A program made the translations under genes and the position numbers. Source: Dicaeum eximium (Eukaryota; Chordata; Aves; Passeriformes; Dicaeidae). From it: a stretch of DNA of 64,000 nucleotides. The notes under the pieces were generated by a model that saw nothing but the letters and a program-made list of their open reading frames with translations, was not told where the DNA came from and ran no database searches. Position 1 is the stretch's first letter. The number at the start of each line of letters is the position of its first letter. Below, piece after piece: positions 1-13,572 of the stretch. Location: contig VWZP01008548.1 of NCBI GenBank assembly GCA_013396995.1, forward strand, positions 1,364,001 through 1,428,000, written 5' to 3'.

Positions 1-3000
1 TATCAGAGGTATTTAGGAAGAGAGAAACAAATAAAAGGCAAATTATGCCTAAGGATTTACCTAAAAGAGAGGGAGACTTAAAATTCTGAATCCATACCTG
101 CAATTTTGTTTATTATTCAATCATGATCTTAAAGGAAATACATATCTGGTTCAAAAGTTGCATGAGTCTCAACTGTCTGTTGTACTACATCAAGTGCATT
201 TTACATAAGTTAAAGAAAAATGCCTTATATATGGAAATGAGAATTTAACATTCATCTAATAAAAATAAAATCTGAATGGTTTTACTAGCTGATTCACTCC
301 TGAAGTGAATATACAGTGCTTTCCCAAATGTATCTCTAGTTTTTTGCCTCTGTCTAAAATATGTTCATGATCAGACTTTATGGGAAGTTTGATTTCCATA
401 TAGTGTCCACACACAGCACTAATAAAGTCCTTAGTATTAGTCCACAGTTTACTTTCTAGTATATTTTCATCTGAAAGTTCTAAGAGACTGAAATAATAGG
501 AATAATTAGGTGTGTTTTATTATCCGTGCACATGGCAGAAGCTCTGTTCTGTTATTTCTAGTGTTAATAATAAAGAGAACTGGTGCAAGTATTTTCTTCC
601 TCAATAAAGGTTTTATTCTAAAGCTACATTCTTTACATAAGTAATTTTGAAAAGCATATAGATTTTTACAGTATAGATTTCTACTTGATATTTTAAAACT
701 GAGAAGTTGAGTGAGTAAACAGATTTGCAAAGCACTTGAAAAGATGAATTGACTTAAATAAAAAACTAAGTTTCTTTGTTTTTTTTACAATACATTATAC
801 ACATTCTGAACAGGTCTATTGCCATTTTGTAAAAAGCCAAACATAAATGTAAGTTGCTTTTTAGGTGTTGTGGAAAAGTTTAATTAACTTACCAGCAGGT
901 GCCCAGCATGCCTGAGTATATGTACTTGAATAAAATCAGTTCATTTCTAATGAAGGATCTAAAAGATGATGCAAGATGTGGAGGTCAGTGTGGTTTAGGT
1001 ACTAATTTCAACAGAAATTTAGTTCATGACACTTCAGAGAAATTTGAGCAATGCTTAAGTTAATAATCCAAATCAAAGGACAAAGAGCAGAAAAAAATCA
1101 CAATGGGATTAGATTTTGTTAAAAAAAAAATCAAACAGAAAAAAACAAGACAACCAAGCCTATAGGACTCAGTCCATGCACTAATAACAAAACCATGCTC
1201 ATATGTTGAAAACTTTTGGCAGAAGATAAGAAATGTTTTAAAATATAGAAAAAAAATCTTATCTTATTTTTCCTGAAAAGTTTTGTATTTGACTTTTAAG
1301 TTGACTCCATTGAGGTCCCAGTTAGGAAATAAGGACATGTTTTTCAATGTATTTTCCTTCAAAAAAGGGATCATCTTTCTGGGAAGTTTTCATTACTTGA
1401 AATAATAAAAATTAATTGATTTCATCAGTTTTGCAAGGTTTTAAAAATTGTTGATATAAGTATCTCATCTTTCTCCATATTGCTTGGACACAAAGCAGAT
1501 TTTCATTGTATCACTGTATCATTGTATCATATTGACCTGCTTTTAAAAATAACATTTTGTCTTGAAAACAAAATGAGGACATTTCAGATTTTGATTACAT
1601 TTTTCTACCTACTTATGAACATTCTTTGCTTTTAGGGTTATTTTCTTAATCAGCATAGCTGAACCCTTTGCTGATGTTTATTGTTAGGGACAAATAATTT
1701 TATTCTCTCCTCAGATTTTTGTCCACTTAAATCATCATTTTATTGTTTTTCTAGTGAATTCTTCCAACTTAATTTTAAGATTGATCTTGCAAGGCCGTAT
1801 TACTGAGAAGGTAATCAAATCCAGGTACCTCAATATTCACCCATGGAGATACTGAATCATAAAGAGCAATCTGGGTTTTTTTCCTAATGAGCCAGACAGG
1901 CACAGGGTATTGAGAAAGAATGTCACTGACACCGACACTCCTGGGAGGACAAAAAGTCATCTGTAATGTAGGGAAACAAATAGACAAGAGTTCTTTCTTT
2001 TGTACATTCTTTTTGTTCTTATAATAACCTTGAGATGCCCTCAGATCTTTTTTAAATAGCTAGTTTAAAAATAATCATGCATAGCAGATTGAGTGTTCTA
2101 AGTGAAAAATAGTCGCGGGTATATGCAATCACAGGGTTTTGAACGCTCTTTGAGTGTTCTAAATTACATGATGAGATGATTCCTATTTCTTCAAAGCTAC
2201 AGAAAGCTTATCTCTGCAAAGGACATCAAAATACATTTAGAATGAAAGTAAAAGCAAATTGCTAGTGCTGTAATAAAGATTGCAGCAAACATCAGAAAAC
2301 AAAAGGAGGATATCTGATCTACTATAATAGAGGGAAACAGTCCAACAGTGGAAGAACTGCAGTAAAGGATAATAAACCACCACCTTATTGATTAAATCAA
2401 TGTTAATACTCTTGCTTTATAAGAGGTTTGTTTTTTTTTGGTTTTTTTTTGGTTGACGCAGACTTTAACTTCTGGTTTAGTTAAGAGCTTTATATCCTGG
2501 ATAAAAAATGAATAATCCTCCTCTCCTCCCCCTGCTAACCCCATGACTCCCTAACCAGAAAAGCCCAATCTGTTATAAAATTTTTGCAGATAAGGTGAAT
2601 TTTGCATTTCCCATCTGTTTATGACTAATAAAATTCTTTCTTATTATTTTTTGATGGATTGTATCAGTCCTCAGAGAAAACATTTACCTTTAAACTGTTC
2701 AAAATAATGCATATTCTGTTTACATCAAAATATCAGCCCATCCATATGAGCACTACAGCCTGAATATTAAGAATATACAGTCAATAAGTGAATATATTGG
2801 AAATTTGGGTTTCTCAATAAATTTAATAAAATGCAGTTTAAGAAATTTTCATAATCATATTTAGATCTAGTCCACAGGTGTGCAATGTCTTATCATAAAA
2901 CTCAACTTTTTCACTATCAGGTGACAATTTTAAAAATGTATTTATTTTCAATCAAACTGCCAAAATAGAAACTTCTGTACTTGACCTTTTTTGGCTTAAT

Positions 3001-5129
3001 GACACTTTTCCACACTTGAACAATTTTAATACCTGATTATAATTTTCAATGGCCAGGAACAAAATGCCTACTGAAAAATGGGATGTGACTTTTAACTGTG
3101 TATGATAATAGACCACACAAGTATATTCTAAATATTCTACTTTCCAGGAAGGATAGCTATTTATCCTGTAAAAATTTCTAAGATTTTTTATTTTTTCAGC
3201 AAATATACCATAATGATCATGATTTTGTTTAACTTATGTGAAGACCATTTTTTATTTCTTTTAATGTTGACTGTTGAAAAAATAGGACTTTAAGAAAAAA
3301 AACATACAGACAAATAAACTATACACCACAACCATTCACAGTAAGTGATAACATAAAAAGTCAAAATGGGAATCCAGTAGCAAACCAAGTATTATTTTTC
3401 TAATACCAAAGGCAATTTTTCTATTGAAACCAAGAAGTCTGCATTAAACTAGAAAAGCTGTGTGAACAAAAAATATGAACATGGAATTTGGATTCATAAG
3501 GATACATCTGACTTTAGAGATAGTAAGTATTCAAAATAACAGAAATGATGTGTACATACATATTACTGTTTAGACACCAAGCAATAGTTATTGAGGAAAA
3601 AACAGTAACAAGTAGTTTATAAAAGTAGGTTAGAAGTTGTACTTGGCTACTCAGGAAGGTGATTTTATGTTTAAGAGGATTCACTTGATGTCTTGAAAGT
3701 GCCTTCGATTTTAACAGGAAAGAAGGGATCTTAATACAGGTTCCCTGCTGAGGAACTTACCACAAAGTAGGAATTCTTAGAAAATTCTGTAGACCCCTGT
3801 CAAAGACCACCAGAAAAATCTTACTTACAAGGGATTAATGTAACCATAAGTAGCCCTTCAAAATTATGATTTTCTGATTTGTTTTAAAACGACTGAGGGG
3901 AGCTATGATCAGAGTCCATTTATCTCACCTAAGTATCTTTAGTGTGTAAAGACTTCTTGTATTTTTGCCTCAGCTAAACTCATCAGACTAGACGTTCTGC
4001 TTAAACATGATTGTCTTAATAAAAACAAAAGTTATCTTACACCAACTTAGGATGCAATGAAAGAAGATAAAAAATTGACACCTCAATTGTTAAAAGAATA
4101 AAACATTAAAAATCCATGCCCTCAGCTTGTGTAATAAACTAATCAATATATTCAGAAGTCTACTCTATAACTTAAAAGAATATCACTCAGGAACCTTAGA
4201 GTGGTTATCTTATTTCCCTGAAGTGTTGAACCCCATGTTTCAGAGCAAGATTAATAAATAAAAGGCAGTAATTTAGCTGAAGTTAATGTCAGACCATTTT
4301 CACAAAAATCTTTTTAGCCTTAGCTCTGGTCCAGTTGGTCCAATGAAACATGAAGATTAATAAACGTTTCAAATATTTTCTTTTGCAAAAAGTACTAAAT
4401 GAAAACAGGAAAAGTGCAAGATGATTTTATATTTTTTTTCAGAAAGTTGTAGGAAAGAAGGAAGTTAGATATGAGTTAACTAGCAGTGTAAGACAGTTCT
4501 CTCTGTAATGCACATGATGAGATAAATCATCTGGAGTAATTAAAAAGGAAAAACAACATTACTTCCGTGGGAGTATATTACTTGCCTCATGGGAATAGAA
4601 GGGATGGTGGACTTCCAGTTAAAATGTTACATAAAAATAGAGTTTGAAAAAATCTATTAAGGACAATATATCTGGTATAAGTTAGTGAACATTTTCCCCT
4701 ATTGATAGATAAAATCAAATATAAATTGGTTATGACTGTTTTTCAAGGTAATATCTGTAATTTTAAATTTTTTTCCCAACTATAGCATCTACAGAGATTT
4801 TGGGATGCAAATAATCCTTGTTGCCAGTTACATTAAAATAAGATTGCCAAGATCTATCAGCTGAGTGATGTGGGCCTGTAAGGACATATTAACAATTTTT
4901 CCTCTGCACAGATGAAGATAAGTACAATATGCCAGCTAACACATTTTAAACACAGACCCATTTTTCTTTTCCAGACATGACTTCAATCAAGAAAGCAAAA
5001 GCAATGCCTTTTGTGGTTCTACTAAGTAAAGAGGGCATAGAAACAAAATAGGGTCCTTTACCCAGCTTAAAAAGTTGACAATATGTAAACTCTGTGAGCC
5101 TGACGGTAACATCCATTTCTCAGAATTTA
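1..5129. other. AT-rich single-copy DNA, no gene recognised
   Basis: No repeat family or exon is recognised in this stretch. It is AT-rich with many short poly-A and poly-T runs, including a T-rich G-interrupted tract at 2427-2454. The only frame that looks slightly coding-like is a 70-residue frame on the minus strand at 1775-1987, which is discussed as a finding. The rest is consistent with intron or intergenic DNA. Confidence 0.6.
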
Positions 5130-5500
5130 AAAATCACAGATTTTTAGAATGTCATGATTAGAAGGGAGGCAGGAGGATCTTCTAGTCCAGCTCCTGACTC
5201 CATGCAGGGCAAAATAAAAGTTAAACAATATTTCTAAAATGTTTTATGAATGTAAATGGTACTGGGGCCATGACCACCTCCCCACAGAGCTGGTACCAGT
5301 GCTTGACAATTCTCTCACTGAAAAACTTTTTTCTAATATATAACCTGAACTTCCCCTGTTGCAGCTGCAAATCAATTCTTTGTGTCCTATCAGTAGTCAC
5401 AAGAGAAAAGAAATCTCCACCTATGCCTGCTCCCCTCATGAGGAAATTTTAGACAGTAGTGAGGTCACTCCCTGCACCAACACCCCTCTCCCCCACCTTT
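5130..5500 (-). mobile_element. CR1 LINE fragment (3' end of ORF2 plus 3' UTR), older subfamily
   Basis: On the minus strand, the frame at 5221-5439 gives the C-terminal end of CR1 ORF2: the hallmark run KFRLYIRKKFFSERIVKHW, then QLCGEVV and a FIKHFRNIV ending, matching the conserved end of the CR1 polyprotein (KFRLDIRKKFF.., VKHWNRLPREVV, F..RL). The plus strand shows the usual reverse-complement CR1 wording, for example CATGACCACCTCCCC. The low-coordinate edge at about 5130 (AAATCACAGATTTTTAGAAT) is the decayed 3' end. The copy is 5'-truncated, as is normal for CR1, and diverged with no intact function. Its wording fits an older avian subfamily, but I cannot name it without a library search. 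Confidence 0.85.
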
Positions 5501-5764
5501 GTCTCCTTCAGTTTTATGTATTTTTAAATTTCTTTTCTGTAATTCTCTTGTCAGTTCTGTATGGGGTTTGGGTTTGCTTATAAATGCCAGAATACAAATA
5601 CCAGGTCATCTTCCTGAGAGGCAATAAAATTTCAGACTAAGTAGGGAAACAATACATTTATATGAAGTATAAATTCCAAATATATCTGCACTAGGTCTCC
5701 TTCACTTTTCTTTATTTTCCCCTTGGCTGGTAATTGGTACACTTGCAGCATTTTTCACTTAAGT

Positions 5765-5825
5765 GTTGGACTCAATGATCCTTCTGGGTCCTTTCAACTC
5801 AGACAACTCTGTGATTCTGTGATTT
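5765..5825 (+). mobile_element. Short CR1 3'-end fragment with terminal octamer repeats
   Basis: The segment has the CR1 3'-end signature GTTGGACTCAATGATCC, then GGGTCCTTTCAACTCAG and the terminal repeat CTGTGATTCTGTGATT. It lies only about 265 bp from the reverse CR1 fragment at 5130-5500 and points the other way, so it is a separate insertion. No tRNA-like head is visible upstream, so I prefer a very short CR1 copy to a SINE. Confidence 0.75.
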
Positions 5826-8108
5826 TTGCAGCACAAATTACTATATTAAGCAGAAAGTGACAACACTGGACTGACTTAGACATCATAGACAGTGTTTTCA
5901 GAGTTCACTCTATTAGCACCTTGGAGAAAAAAACAAAAAAAGGTACATTTTGATATTATTTGTCCAGTATAAAGTTTAAAGTTCATCTATGTCAAAACAT
6001 AGATGAAAATGAAGAATAATTTTAAGATTAAAACATTTATTAATGTAGACTTCATTATTTGTCCTTAAAATAAGTACTTTTATTCTTATTGACTGCAATA
6101 CTGCATTTTCTGTAACCATATTCTGGCAGTAAATCTACCTAGAATGTGTTAGATTCTGATGGTAACTGAAACAGCATTAAAATATTCAGCACGTTTTCTT
6201 TCTATATTTCTTTCATTCTAAAAGAACAAAAAAAAGAAAATGGAAAAGACAGGGAAAAAACCAAAGAAATGTAATTCACACACGTGCTATTACAGCACAG
6301 CATCTGTAGGTGTCCATTAGAGTCAAGTGAGATAAACTACCTTGGAAAGGTTTTCCTCTGCAAATTGCTGTAGCAATATGACTTTATTTTATCACTTATT
6401 TCAGACTGAAGGTGTATAAACACTGATTGCTCTGCCTTTGATCTCTTAAACATGTTACAAAAGATTTTTCAAACAAAAGCAGGCTTTTGGGGGTCTTTGC
6501 AGTTACAGTTTGGGAAAATGTAGGTCATACAAGAGAAATGTTAATTAGACAGGGGACTACAAAAATATTTTGAGCTCTTTAGCTCTGTCATAACCATCTA
6601 TTATGGAAGCAACAAGTTAAGCTGACTATTTGTTGAATTAAAAAATATTACAGCAAGCTAACCTTGAGCCATCATTTCCATAATTGGCTCTTGCTGGCTG
6701 TGTATTGACACATCCATTTAATTACTTTTCTTAAAAAAAAAATCTAAAGAAACATCTAACTCCACCTTAAACTGCACATTAATGTTTCATTTCTTATTGT
6801 GCCTTTCTTTTAAGTAGTCAGATTATGAGGAAAAATTACTCTTTTCATAACCAAGATTTCACTGAGTCATGTAAATCATAGAATTATTTAAAGGGAGAAA
6901 AAAAAAAGGCATTATGTTTTAGGTATATTTTATTGTCCTTGAAAAAATAGGCACGATATTTCTATTGTTTTTTAGTAAGAATTAATATTCAAGTGCTTAC
7001 TTTACTGCTACAAATCAAAAGTTATGATTTTTTTGAAGCCAAACAATTTCAAGAGAGAGACAGTGTGATTATATCTTAGAAATGACACTTTATGGAGCAG
7101 AGTTTCTATTCTCTTCCATTAGCAACTTATTTCAGTCAGTAGATCCAAGTAAGTAGCTCTGTTTGCCCATGGCCTTTCAAAATTAGAAATTGCAATGGCC
7201 AGCACTGCTTTAGGTTGCCACATGACCATTTACATTCTGAAATGTCCAGTTGACCTCTCAGGCAAAATGATACATTGCTTAAGTGATAATGTGTTGATGA
7301 CTGTAAAGTCTTTGATTGGTTCCAGCACATAAAAAGAGGAATGTGGCTACATCTAGATGAGTATGATGTGATTAGAATAGTTTGAGGCTTGGAATGGGAT
7401 TAAGTGAGGCTATGCCCCATGTTGAAGAAGGAGGGAGGAAAATCAAGAAAAAAGCTTGGGAAACTCTGGAAAAACATGATTGTTAAGACTGAAAGACATC
7501 ATAGTTAATTTATACTGAGGCCTAGAATAGCATTAAGAGAAATATGAGAAATACGTGAAGTTTAATTTGAACACCATTCTGGTTACTCTGTTTAACAGTT
7601 CTTCAGAGATGTTTTAAATTTCACATAAACATTAATCCGTCTAATTCTGAATTTATATGTGGAAGTTCTCAAAGAGCATGAAGATTAGATAATGCCTTCT
7701 GAAGTGCAGACAACTGACATTGCTTTATGAAATAAATGTCCCTTGCAGGTTGATCTTCAACTGGGGTTTGAGCTAGGGTAAAGAACTGAAGAATGATTCT
7801 TCAAACTGCAGCTCAATAGAGATTTTTGTATTTCTTCTACCAACTTTCATTAAAAAAAATAAAACATCATATGTGTATGTATTTGTCTCAGTGTGATACA
7901 GGTGCTTTCTTGATTTAAGGTGCTCCCATATAATGTTATTTTACATGTTCTATGACACCTGAGATATCTGCAGAGACCTGGCAGATCAGATATGACTTTT
8001 AGAAGTTAAGTTGGTACCCAGAGGATTTTCAAAAGCATGAGACTATTTAATCAAGTCCTATATGTAGACATTTTAATTTAGTTTTCTAAAATATGAATAT
8101 GAATCCTC
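5826..8108. other. AT-rich single-copy DNA, no gene recognised
   Basis: No repeat or exon is recognised. A segment at about 6640-6730, with little simple sequence and TAAT-rich, CCATTTAATTAC-type motifs, could be a conserved non-coding element; this is a guess from composition only. Confidence 0.5.
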
Positions 8109-8650
8109 CAAGGCAAATCACAGATTCACAGAATGGGTGAGGTCATCTGGTCCAAACCCCTTCTCAAGAAGGACTTTCTTAAGAGATTTGCTCAGGATCA
8201 TGAATATCTCAAAGGAGGGAGATCACAAACTCCCTGGGCAACTTGCACTAGGGCTCAGTCACCCTCACAATAAAAATGTGCTTCCTGATGTTCAGATTGA
8301 ACCTTCTGCGTTTCAGTTTGTGCTGGTTGCCTCTGGTCCCCTTACCAGTCTGGCTCTGTCCTCGCTGCACCTTCTCTGTGGGTATTTGCACGTATTGAAG
8401 AGATCCCCCCGAGGTGATTTAGGCTGCACAGTCCCAGCTCTCTCAGCCTTTCCTCATATGAGAACTGCTCCAGTCCCTTCGTCATCCTTGTGGCCTTTCT
8501 GTGGACTCTCTCCAGTGTGTCCCTGTCTCCCCTGTGCTGAGGAGACCAGAACTGGACACAGTATTCCAGGCACATACACCACCAGTGCTTGAATAAAGGT
8601 GAAGGATTACCTCCCTTCATCTGCTCTGACAGACTGAGCTGCAGAGTAAA
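8109..8650 (-). mobile_element. CR1 LINE fragment with ORF2 C-terminal relic
   Basis: The low-coordinate edge carries the reverse-complement CR1 3' tail (CACAGATTCACAGAATGGG). The minus-strand frame at 8342-8683 encodes the conserved CR1 block LEYCVQFWSPQH, followed by DTLERVHRKATRMTKGLEQF and YEERLRELGLCSL. These are the region just after the reverse-transcriptase core in ORF2 (LVRPHLEYC, QRRATK, YEERLRELGLFSL in family members). Sequence past the frame's 5' end still resembles CR1 to about 8645. The copy is 5'-truncated and the frame is interrupted downstream, so it is a dead insertion. The overlapping plus-strand frame at 8137-8592 is an antisense shadow of the element. Confidence 0.92.
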
Positions 8651-11600
8651 TTTACTCCTATTTGGGAGTGGAAAAGGCAGCATTAGGAAAATTGTCAGCT
8701 ACTCAGCTACCTCCAGGTTCATTTATTTCTTTATATTCAAGAAAACAGAGTTTTGATGTAGAATTACAGTATTCAGACAGTTATAGGCTTCTAAAGAATG
8801 ATAAGTGAGACTAGATGTACTTGCTGATGGAGTGGCAAAAGTCTGAAATACATATCTTAAATTTACAGAGAAAATAATCCTAAAATTGTAGGATAAGGTT
8901 AAAATTTTGCAAAGAATATAAAATCTTTAACTGTATGGCATATTTTGTGCCATATTTTTATTTACCTTCCTGGAATTACCTTTGGAGATTACTGCTGTAA
9001 TTATTATTTGTCAACCACAGAAGCTTATAAGTGTCTGGGACTGGTGATTTCCAAGATAGAGTACTTACACATAGGCAGGAGGAATTTTAAACACATCATT
9101 TGTTTACTTATTTATTTTTATTTTAATCTTTGTCTTTTTTCCCCCCCTCTAGTTTAAATGCTATCAGTCCTTGAGGACATTCGCTATTTTCTTAATGAAG
9201 GGCATGTGCATTCTACCAGAAAACCTGAATCCTATGAGGAAGAGGGCACTGTTTAAGAAGTTCAGAAAAGCTTTATCTTTTTTGTGTGGTCTTTCTTTCT
9301 TCTTAAGAACACAGTATGTTCTGCAGTGTCTTGAGACTGTGCTTAGCATTCTTACACTGAAATTGCCAGCACTACAACAGGGAATCCTGTTTTGCATACT
9401 AATCACAATCTTCATTTTGTTACTTATTTTTCACATACTACCAACTACTTTTCTCTTTTATTCCCTAGTATTAAGTGTTTCTTCTTCACAGTGTAAAAAT
9501 TGTCCCTCACAATATCTAATAAACTTAATTAGTTGAAAATTAAGTTGTTTAGGTAATTCCTTTACAGTAGCATACTTTACAACAATGTATCTCCTTAGAT
9601 ATTGACATATATAAGGAAACATTGAGGCAAAAGAGTTCATAACAGGCCAGTTGAGGAGCAGTAGTATCTTTCTTTCCTTGCAACAAAAGCATATCAGTAA
9701 ACACAAGTTCTTTCAAGTGCTTGAATTGTCCAGTTGTGAGATATGTCCCTGAATTGTTGAAAGGAATATGGAAGAGTGTGCAGTTAAATGTCATATTGCA
9801 AGCAACAGAGTGCCATGAATTTTCCATTAGTTTCTAAGGACAATTCATGCATTATAATAAATCAGTAGGACAGCTTATAAGCAGTAGAAGCTATTTCAGA
9901 CTCCTACATTTATTCATTAAAAATATTTAAAACAGAACTTGTTCTTTCTCCTATTGATACAACCAAAACTACGACTGTAGTTTATTGACACAACCACAGT
10001 TAATTACTCTGTTCCACTGAAACTTTTAGGCTGACACTCAGCTCCTACAGAGTAGGAATCTAAAACACTCTTGTCTAAGCAGTGTCTAAACTCTCCTCAT
10101 GGTTTATAAAGATCTAACAAATGCAGTTGTCAGAATTTAGAGAAGTAGTCAACTGTATGTAAAGTGCAAAGGCTTTTCCTGGCAATGAAGCTCTTAAGAC
10201 TTCTGTGTCTGGGATTCAGTAGGCAAACATGAAATACAAAGCTGCTTAGGTCAAACATAAGATATATATTTTCCAAAATAGACTTGAAATAGACATTTAC
10301 ATCTCCTGTGCATTTTTTTCTACTTATCTAGGATTTGCAAGTAGATGAAAAACTAATTTATATCACCTTTCTTAATAATCTTAAGAAATTTCATCCATTG
10401 TTTGTCTGAAAAGCCAGTTAGTAGGAAAACTTAGAGAAAAGTGAATAACTTTTTAAAAAATGGTAATTCAAATGATGGGTAAGATTTTCAAAGACACTTA
10501 GCCATGAGTTTAGTTCTGGTCCTTTCAAATTATGCTTTACATATCTGCATGTTGCCTCAGGAAAAAAAAAATTCTAAGCATCAGCACTCTGTGGAAAATT
10601 TGAAATGTTTCCTTTGGCATTTTTATTAGTAATTTTTAAAACTCTCAGTTCACTTCATGTGAGACAATTGTTCTCATAAAAACAGTTTGAATTTGAATAT
10701 TGGAAACTCAAGCAGTTAAACCATATGCACACCATGGAAATACTAATATAAGCAATAAATACTACTTAATGAAAAATGAGCAATGGATAACATGGAAAGA
10801 TCCTTTTAGACCTGTTTTTGACTTGCTAAAACCATAAAAATGTGTCTGTCAGATTGCATTGCCAGCAGTTTTACCTACACAATTATGATAGAGAGCTGAT
10901 AACACTTTATTATTCATAATTTTCTTTCAGAAGGAAAAAAATTAAGATTAAATCTCTAATAATATGTAAACAAGTGTTTAGGATAATCTAATTATATTGT
11001 TTGATTGCATTAGTTCAAGAAACAATCACTTAGACTGGTTTAGGACTGAAAATAACCTATTACAAACATCCAGCCAGGGCCTCTATTACCTCCTGTGTAA
11101 ATCATGTCCTTCTCCAGGAATTTGATGGATGAGTCTCTGTTGGAACCCTTTTCTATGCCTGCTTGAAATACACATTTTTTGAACACATTATAGCCTCTTT
11201 CCAGGCCATAAGTACCTGGCACTCTGTGAAAAGTGAATACATATTTCCAACTGCTATTTGGCTCTGATATGAAGAAATTACTGTCAAGGTTAATTATCCC
11301 ATTCAAAACCAGTTCTCACCTGAAGGCCTTCCAAAATGTTTTTGAAGTACCAGAGAGATTAATTTGCCAGATAAACTGTGTGAGATGCATGTAGATGTGT
11401 TAGTACAAAATTCATCATGTACTTCACATCCTACATTTTCCTTTGAATGTAAAAATTAAGTCATATATCTTCAGCATTTGGAGTTGTGTATGAAAGCCCA
11501 ATAAGAACAGCAAACTGCTATTAGAAAGAGCTAAAGAGTTGCAATAACTATGTTTCTGAAAATATTTTACCAAACCCAAACTGGCAATCACTTTAACCCA

Positions 11601-13269
11601 GTTTGCTTTGCTGTACTTGAAGTTGTCATTATCTTTCACGCATCAGCCAGATAATACATTGTTTGTTTCCATGCAATAACTCTCCATTTTTAGCTTTACA
11701 ATTATTTTTAATTGCAGATAATAGTACAATCAATTTCTCATCTTATATAAAACTAAAAATGTTCTATAGTATGATTTTACAAACAAAGAGGGTGTCTTTT
11801 GCTGAAATGTCCAGCAAAAAGTCCCCAATTAATGGAAAGAAAAAAACTCTTCCAGTATAATTTATGTTGCTCTTATAAAGCAATTTTAACACTTTAAAAT
11901 TTTCCTTTTCATATTATGAAGAAGAAAAAGTAAGTTTTAAATAATCTTAATAAATTATAAATGCATTCAAAATATATGTTGAATATGACATTTTAAAGTG
12001 ATCCCATAAATTTAGCTGCCATCAGTTTGGTTATAGTGATGCCTCAATTCTAAACCTGATGATTCTTTTTAAAAAATAATGTGTTGAAGTTCATCTGACT
12101 GCAAAGGAAAATCTGATTTGAGCATTGTATGAGCACCAGGGTGGAAATGGGTTGCAATGAACACAATATAAATATGTGGGTGCTGACATGTACACAGATG
12201 CCTCAATAGCTCTGAATAACACTCACAGTTCAAGCAAATGGGATGCAAAGCATTATAAGCTCAGCAGTGCAGCCAGTTGTCTATCGTGAAATTAATTGTG
12301 TGCCAGACTGTAAGCTGTAATCAGGAGTTGTATTTTCTCAAATGCTAAATTCTCCAAAGAAATGAGGAGAAGAGACTGTATAAGTCACCTCCAGTAATAA
12401 AAATTTCATCACTTCGCCCAAGTTCTGCTGCCACACAGAGATTGTTATGATTCTGTGAAACTTAGTAAGCATAGTGGTTATTGGAGTGAGCATACACAGT
12501 CCTTCAATTCACAGGGATGGCATTTTTTGTTTGTAGAGGAGATGACATTATGCTGCTTTGATTACACCCTGTCATCAGCTCTCACTGAGATCAGTGGATT
12601 CCATCTGAACACCCAAATAATGGAGAATGTGATAGGTTTATGAAAATATTGTCTGGAGGGTTGTGCTTCGATTTAACACAAATTTGATCAAATTATTTTC
12701 AATGCAGTCAGTACAGACCACTGAACAAAAGCAAATTCCTGGGGAAGGAGGAAGGGAAATGAGGCAAGGAAGAAAAGGGAAGAAGAGAGATCTGAAAGGA
12801 CATCAGCCTTTCTGTTCTTCATTGTTCACTGACCTCACAAGCCACAGCTCCTCTATCACAGCTCCCACAGCTCTCCACAACTTCCTCTATCAACTTCAGT
12901 ACTTGAATTTCTGTAGCCATTCCCTGCCAAAACCTACTTCCAGGATATTCTGAGAACAATCACTCCAGCTAAACTTTCCAAGTTTTATCTCTAAACAGAA
13001 AGGGTTAATTTGATCAGCTTATAAATTGGAGATTTTTCTATTGATGTTACAACATGATTTTGCTGCATTTAGGCTAAAAATTGTGTTTTTCACAAATCTT
13101 AAGTACTGAAATCCTTAGTAAAAACTAGATCAAATTATTCTGGCTATTGAAAACTATGCTACAGCCCTAAAATGAACGGTATTTTCTTTCATTTTGGTTT
13201 TGCTTTGGATTTCATCTCCTCACTGTAGTACCAGTAGCATGAATGTAAATAAAATAACAATAATATTTA
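8651..13269. other. AT-rich single-copy DNA, no gene recognised
   Basis: No interspersed repeat is recognised. Several short frames are present on both strands around 9.1-9.8 kb, but they overlap each other antisense and have no recognisable domain. A minus-strand frame of 88 residues at 11040-11306 reads somewhat like protein and is listed as a finding. A purine-rich patch lies at about 12740-12800. Confidence 0.5.
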
Positions 13270-13572
13270 TAGTTGGGGCTTAACTACAGCTAAGCTCTAC
13301 ACAGGTACATGTTCACTCCCTTCCAGTGGGAAGTGCAAAGATAAAACTGGGGAAACTAATGGATTGAGGTAAAGACAATGTAATAACCAAACTAAACCCT
13401 GCACAGGCAAGCAAAACAAATTTTTAAAAAATTCAGTCACTACTTCCCATCAGTTGTCAATTGTTCAGCCATCTCCAGGAAAGCAGGGATCTGTCATGTT
13501 TAATGGTTACTTGGGAGGACAAATGTCATAACTCTGAATATTCTACCTTTCTTCTTTACTCATGATTTTTGG
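13270..13572 (-). mobile_element. Partial avian ERVL-type LTR (old, truncated)
   Basis: Read on the plus strand, this resembles the reverse complement of the solo LTRs elsewhere in the window: a GGGGCTTAACTACAGCTAAG edge, then TTGAGGTAAAGACA, a CAGTCACTACTTCCCATCAG block, GCCATCTCCAGGA, and GACAAATGTCATAACTCTGAA. The order matches the copy at 32834-33417. Similarity stops at about 13572, so the U3 half is missing. It is more diverged than the other copies and is likely the oldest of this family here. Confidence 0.75.

Noticed and set aside
8137..8592. 151-residue plus-strand frame
   Set aside because: It is antisense to the CR1 ORF2 relic at 8109-8650 and is explained by it.
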